37,216 nt of DNA from CAYFFV01 sp964342695 (GTDB lineage Bacteria; Acidobacteriota; Vicinamibacteria; Vicinamibacterales; UBA8438): assembly GCA_964342695.1 (NCBI GenBank), contig CAYFFV010000020.1, positions 1-37,216 on the forward strand. The letters are read 5' to 3'. Each line of letters starts with the position of its first letter. The first letter of the stretch is position 1. The notes beneath the pieces were generated by a model. It was not told the DNA's origin. It ran no database searches and saw only the letters and a program-made list of their open reading frames with translations. The position numbers and the translations under genes are program-made. Of the stretch, positions 33,851-37,216 are shown piece by piece.

Positions 33851-35263
33851 GTGAGTTCTACAAGAGGACAGCTATTTGGTGATGACAATAATTCCTCCTC
33901 ACTTGTTAAAAATCCTCTTGCTGATCGCATGAGACCCAGCACTTTTGATGATTTTGTAGGTCAGTTGGAACTCTTAGGGCCTGGGGGGGGGCTACGCCAA
34001 GCAATCGAACAAGATAGCCTGCAGTCAATTATTCTTTGGGGACCACCTGGAACAGGTAAAACTACGGTCGCACGTCTAATCGCCACCGTAACCCAGTCAC
34101 ATTTCATTTCCTTTAGTGCTGTCCTATCTGGCATTAAAGAAATCAAAACCGTCATGGCCGAAGCAATAGACAAACGAAAACATCTCGGCCGGCGCACCCT
34201 CCTCTTTGTTGATGAAATTCACAGATTTAACAAATCGCAGCAGGACGCGTTTCTCCCACAAGTTGAAGCTGGAGACATATCTTTAATAGGTGCGACAACC
34301 GAGAATCCTTCTTTTGAAGTAAATTCAGCTTTACTATCTCGTTCGAAAGTTTTTTTGTTAAAACCACTCACGTCAGAGGAAATCGTCACAATTCTAAAAC
34401 GAGCTCTGTCCGATTCTGAATACGGACTCGGCCAAACTAGACTAACCGCTGACGACAAGGCACTTAACTCAATTGCTCAATATTCGAATGGCGACGCCCG
34501 CGTTGCACTTAACACTCTTGAGTTTGCTTCAACCATAGCTATGCCAAACACCTCATCTGCAACGACTAAAAATATTAAGGAACACGCAATCAATGCGCCA
34601 AAAGTTATTGACACAAATCTTCTCAAAAAAGTGTTCCAGAAAAAGACACTGCTTTATGACAAGACCGGTGAGGAACATTTCAATCTAATTTCTGCGCTTC
34701 ACAAATCTATGAGGAACAGTGATCCTGACGCAACGGTTTATTGGCTGGCCCGTATGCTTGAAGCCGGAGAGGATCCTTTATACATCGCTAGGCGACTTAT
34801 CCGTTTTGCTTCAGAAGACATTGGAAACGCAGATCCGAGGGCACTCATGCTAGCCGTGGCAGCCAAGGAAGCCGTTCATTTTATAGGCATGCCTGAAGGC
34901 AATACGGCACTAACTCAAGCAGCACTTTACCTATCTATCGCTCCCAAAAGCAACGCTACCTACCGCGCCTACAATCGCGCGGCCGAAGATGCCGATAAAG
35001 CCTCAGCAGAACCTGTTCCACTTCATCTCCGCAACGCACCAACTGCTCTCATGAAAGAACTTGATTATCATAAAGGCTATCAGTATGCGCACAATGATGA
35101 AAACGGCGTTACAGAAATGTCATGTCTTCCAGAGAATTTGTCTCACCGTGATTACTATCGACCCACACAACGTGGCCTTGAAAAAGCTATCAGTCAAAGA
35201 ATTAAAGAATTAAACAGATTACGAAAAAAAGAATCGATTAAGCAGAACAAGCGAAATGACTAA
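33851..35263 (+). CDS. rarA: Replication-associated recombination protein A (RarA/MgsA)
   Basis: The protein is 470 aa from GTG 33851, which has AAGGA 8 nt upstream; the earlier in-frame ATG at 33788 lies inside the methyltransferase gene and gives a non-conserved tail. It is an AAA+ ATPase of the RarA/WRNIP1 group with NPLADRMRPSTFDDFVGQ, Walker A GPPGTGKT at 64-71, Walker B VDEIHRFNKSQQDAFLP, sensor 1 IGATTENPSFEVN and the C-terminal ALHKSMRNSDPDATVYWLAR and EDIGNADPRAL blocks. It acts on stalled replication forks with SSB. A run of nine G at 33983-33991 encodes part of PGGG and keeps the frame. Confidence 0.96.
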   Translation: MSSTRGQLFGDDNNSSSLVKNPLADRMRPSTFDDFVGQLELLGPGGGLRQAIEQDSLQSIILWGPPGTGKTTVARLIATVTQSHFISFSAVLSGIKEIKTVMAEAIDKRKHLGRRTLLFVDEIHRFNKSQQDAFLPQVEAGDISLIGATTENPSFEVNSALLSRSKVFLLKPLTSEEIVTILKRALSDSEYGLGQTRLTADDKALNSIAQYSNGDARVALNTLEFASTIAMPNTSSATTKNIKEHAINAPKVIDTNLLKKVFQKKTLLYDKTGEEHFNLISALHKSMRNSDPDATVYWLARMLEAGEDPLYIARRLIRFASEDIGNADPRALMLAVAAKEAVHFIGMPEGNTALTQAALYLSIAPKSNATYRAYNRAAEDADKASAEPVPLHLRNAPTALMKELDYHKGYQYAHNDENGVTEMSCLPENLSHRDYYRPTQRGLEKAISQRIKELNRLRKKESIKQNKRND

Positions 35264-35435
35264 TATTTTTTACTATATCGGTCGTGGATTACAGCTATTA
35301 GGAATGTGGCTTTTACTTATTTCCATAGTCACTGCGGGCCCCTTGGGACCAAGCCCAAGAATCTTTGGTGTAGGAGTAGGCAGTTTCGTAATTGGCTGGC
35401 TCATAGTTAAGAGGCAAACAGGAAAAGCTTCATAG
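35256..35435 (+). CDS. Small membrane protein overlapping the rarA stop
   Basis: A 59-aa frame starts at ATG 35256, 8 bp inside the end of rarA, and ends at TAG 35435. It encodes two hydrophobic segments (LQLLGMWLLLISIVTAGPLG and FGVGVGSFVIGWLIV) joined by a GPSPR turn and ending with a basic tail (KRQTGKAS). The pattern of two helices with small-residue turns and positive C-terminus is what one expects of a real short inner-membrane protein. I do not recognise a family. The overlap suggests translational coupling to rarA. Confidence 0.6.
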   Translation: MTNIFYYIGRGLQLLGMWLLLISIVTAGPLGPSPRIFGVGVGSFVIGWLIVKRQTGKAS

Positions 35436-35451
35436 CTTTCCAAGAATATTT

Positions 35452-37216
35452 TTAGCTTCTTTCAAAACTACGTTCCAAATAACGCCTGGATATTTTAAAC
35501 ATGATCGGACGACCGTGAGGACATACGGTAGAGTAATTTGTTCTGCGCAATTCACTTAGAATAAACGACATCTTCTCATGCGTTAGTCGGTCATTAGCCT
35601 TAACCGCTGCATGACAGGCTGTCGTCGCTGCGATACGCCGAAGCGCATCATCAACACTTGATTCATCTCTCAAACCATTTAGGTCTTCGGCCAGAGCACT
35701 TATAATCTGCGTAGCCTCCTTAAGATTTAATAGCGCGGGAACAGCTACAACCTGAACGCTATTTCCACCAAATTCAAAAATCTCAAATGCCAACCGTTTC
35801 AAATTCTCCCCGTGCAATAACAACACGTCACGAAGGCCGGGCTGAAGTTCAATAACTATTGGAGAAAGCAACCGTTGGCCCTCCAATCTCCCACTAGTCA
35901 GTCGACTCATTACTTGTTCAAACAAGACTCGCTCGTGGGCAACATGCTGATCGATAATAGAAATCGCTTCATTATCGATAGCAACAATAAAGGTATCTCT
36001 AAACTGGCCCAAGGGGATCATTGGAAAAACAGGTTGATCAGATTGAATCGCCTCGTCGTGATTAACTTTGAGCACTGATGAATCTAAAACCTCAGAAACG
36101 TTTATTCCCAATTTTTCCGCTTGTCCTATTTCTTTCGGCTTTACATGAGTTCCAACAACACCCAAATCCTCCACAAAACCAGAAATAGTTGGATTAAACA
36201 TAGAGTGACCCTCGTCTGGATCAAACTTCGGCGCAATTGGTGTTGAATCAACTCTGCTCAAAGCGTCTCCAAGAGCACGTCTCAATAATTCATGGATCAT
36301 TGACTGCTCGAGAAATCTAACTTCGGCCTTTGTGGGATGGACATTAACATCCAATCTGTCAGAAGGAATCTCTATAAAGAGATGTACTTCTGGGGTGCGA
36401 ATCTTTACCGTCGCCTGTCTATATGCCTCGTGAATTGCGTGGCTAATAGTTTTGTCTTTGACAATACGACGATTCACAAACACATTCTGAGGACCCCTCG
36501 TAGAATCGCCGCCAGCGAGGGGTGCAATATAACCAAGGACACTAACACCAGCGGCTTCTTTTTGCACCTCAACGAGTTGGCTTCGCTTTCTGTCGATCTG
36601 ATAAAACCTTTCTTTCCAACCACTTACTGGTGGATAATCAAAACTTTTTCGGCCGCGGTTAGTCAGTGCAAAACCAACCTCTGGATAACAAAGTGCTAAC
36701 TGCGTGACTATCCGAGACACCTGTGATGTTTCTGCCGCATCTGCTTTTAAAAACTTTTGGCGAGCCGGAATGTTCCTAAATAGGTCTACGACCTCAACAG
36801 TGGTCCCTTCACGCATTCCGATTTCATGAACAGATTCAATTGCGCCGGCATTGGATCGGATCTCCGTGCCAGTTTCCTTTCCAGTCAACCTTGAACAAAG
36901 TATTAATCGCGATACAGATGCGATACTCGGAAGGGCTTCACCTCTGAATCCAAACGTTTCAATTGCACCTAAATCATCAACAGAAAACAATTTACTCGTA
37001 GCGTGACGTTTCAACGCAAGTAACGCATCATCCGGACTCATTCCAGATCCGTTATCTTCCACTCGAATTAAACGCTTGCCGCCAAATTCGATAAGGACAG
37101 AAATGCGGGTCGCCCCGGCATCGAGAGAATTTTCTATTAACTCCTTGACCACAGAAGCGGGTCGCTCTACTACTTCTCCCGCCGCAATTTGATTAGCAAG
37201 CTCAGAGGATAGTTTT
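35452..37216 (-). CDS. mutL: DNA mismatch repair protein MutL (5' end beyond window)
   Basis: The frame stays open to the right edge and continues upstream of the first internal GTG as KLSSELANQIAAGEVVERPA, so only about 8-10 N-terminal residues are missing. GHKL ATPase motifs are ELIENSLDAGA, VEDNGSGM, TFGFRGEALPSIASVS and the later VNRRIVKD and NVHPTKAEVRF blocks. The C-terminal domain has IIDQHVAHERVLFEQ, which fits the endonuclease motif DQHxxxExxxxE, plus ATTACHAAVKAND and CPHGRPIMF. This implies a nicking-competent MutL of the MutH-independent type. It converges on the rarA/59-aa gene pair. Confidence 0.96.
   Translation of the reverse strand, partial: KLSSELANQIAAGEVVERPASVVKELIENSLDAGATRISVLIEFGGKRLIRVEDNGSGMSPDDALLALKRHATSKLFSVDDLGAIETFGFRGEALPSIASVSRLILCSRLTGKETGTEIRSNAGAIESVHEIGMREGTTVEVVDLFRNIPARQKFLKADAAETSQVSRIVTQLALCYPEVGFALTNRGRKSFDYPPVSGWKERFYQIDRKRSQLVEVQKEAAGVSVLGYIAPLAGGDSTRGPQNVFVNRRIVKDKTISHAIHEAYRQATVKIRTPEVHLFIEIPSDRLDVNVHPTKAEVRFLEQSMIHELLRRALGDALSRVDSTPIAPKFDPDEGHSMFNPTISGFVEDLGVVGTHVKPKEIGQAEKLGINVSEVLDSSVLKVNHDEAIQSDQPVFPMIPLGQFRDTFIVAIDNEAISIIDQHVAHERVLFEQVMSRLTSGRLEGQRLLSPIVIELQPGLRDVLLLHGENLKRLAFEIFEFGGNSVQVVAVPALLNLKEATQIISALAEDLNGLRDESSVDDALRRIAATTACHAAVKANDRLTHEKMSFILSELRRTNYSTVCPHGRPIMFKISRRYLERSFERS

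Noticed and set aside
33983..33991. Run of nine G in rarA, considered as a frameshift or phase-variable tract
   Set aside because: The frame is intact through the run and the protein is full length; a sequence of this kind could slip, but nothing here shows that it does.

Overview
The window looks like a chromosomal contig of an uncultured bacterium of moderate to low GC, most likely Acidobacteriota (Vicinamibacteria-like). This assignment is an inference from gene content: a TonB-dependent receptor with an N-terminal carboxypeptidase-regulatory-like domain, a VWFA-related protein of the acidobacterial type, two secreted 'PDLQGVW/TPLERP' proteins of a kind I associate with acidobacterial genomes, and secreted alpha/beta hydrolases. 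Housekeeping genes are intact. TGA is used as an ordinary stop elsewhere (for example the ends of the 2H-phosphoesterase and CMD genes), so the code is standard.

Layout. 1-8115: a TonB-receptor/secreted-hydrolase neighbourhood (truncated receptor, epoxide hydrolase, two paralogous exported proteins, an EVE-domain protein, a CocE/NonD hydrolase). 8273-10170: an orphan alpha-order DNA methyltransferase, a 72-aa companion, then tRNA-Phe. 10387-16637: mitochondrial-type P5C dehydrogenase, HisC, a 2H phosphoesterase, a CMD-family lipoprotein, a VKOR-like membrane protein, an unknown Cys-motif membrane protein and a c-type cytochrome. 16658-21179 (minus): a CLC anion transporter, a membrane-anchored double-PDZ protein that looks like a dead HtrA, and a DASS/SLC13 transporter. 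21350-23942: TatA, an exported peroxiredoxin whose peroxidatic residue is encoded by in-frame TGA, an unknown anchored protein and an MscS channel. 23990-27964: HPRT, an AceE/MdeB-like thiamine-diphosphate enzyme, tRNA-Val and a YtxH/DUF948-like pair. 28023-32931 (minus): greA, a patatin-like pseudoenzyme, a VWA protein and uvrB. 33007-37216: TrmH-type methyltransferase, rarA, a 59-aa membrane protein overlapping rarA, and a mutL truncated by the window edge.

The most notable item is the split peroxiredoxin at 21558-22079. Two ORFs in one frame are separated only by TGA, placed exactly where PxxxTxxC requires the catalytic cysteine. It is followed after 15 nt by a perfect 7-bp stem with a G-starting six-base loop, as expected of a bacterial SECIS. 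I read it as a selenocysteine peroxiredoxin exported from the cytoplasm. Second-tier observations are three proteins that keep an enzyme fold but deviate at key residues (patatin-like, HtrA-like, CLC), the solitary methyltransferase next to tRNA-Phe, and several unknown small or membrane proteins.
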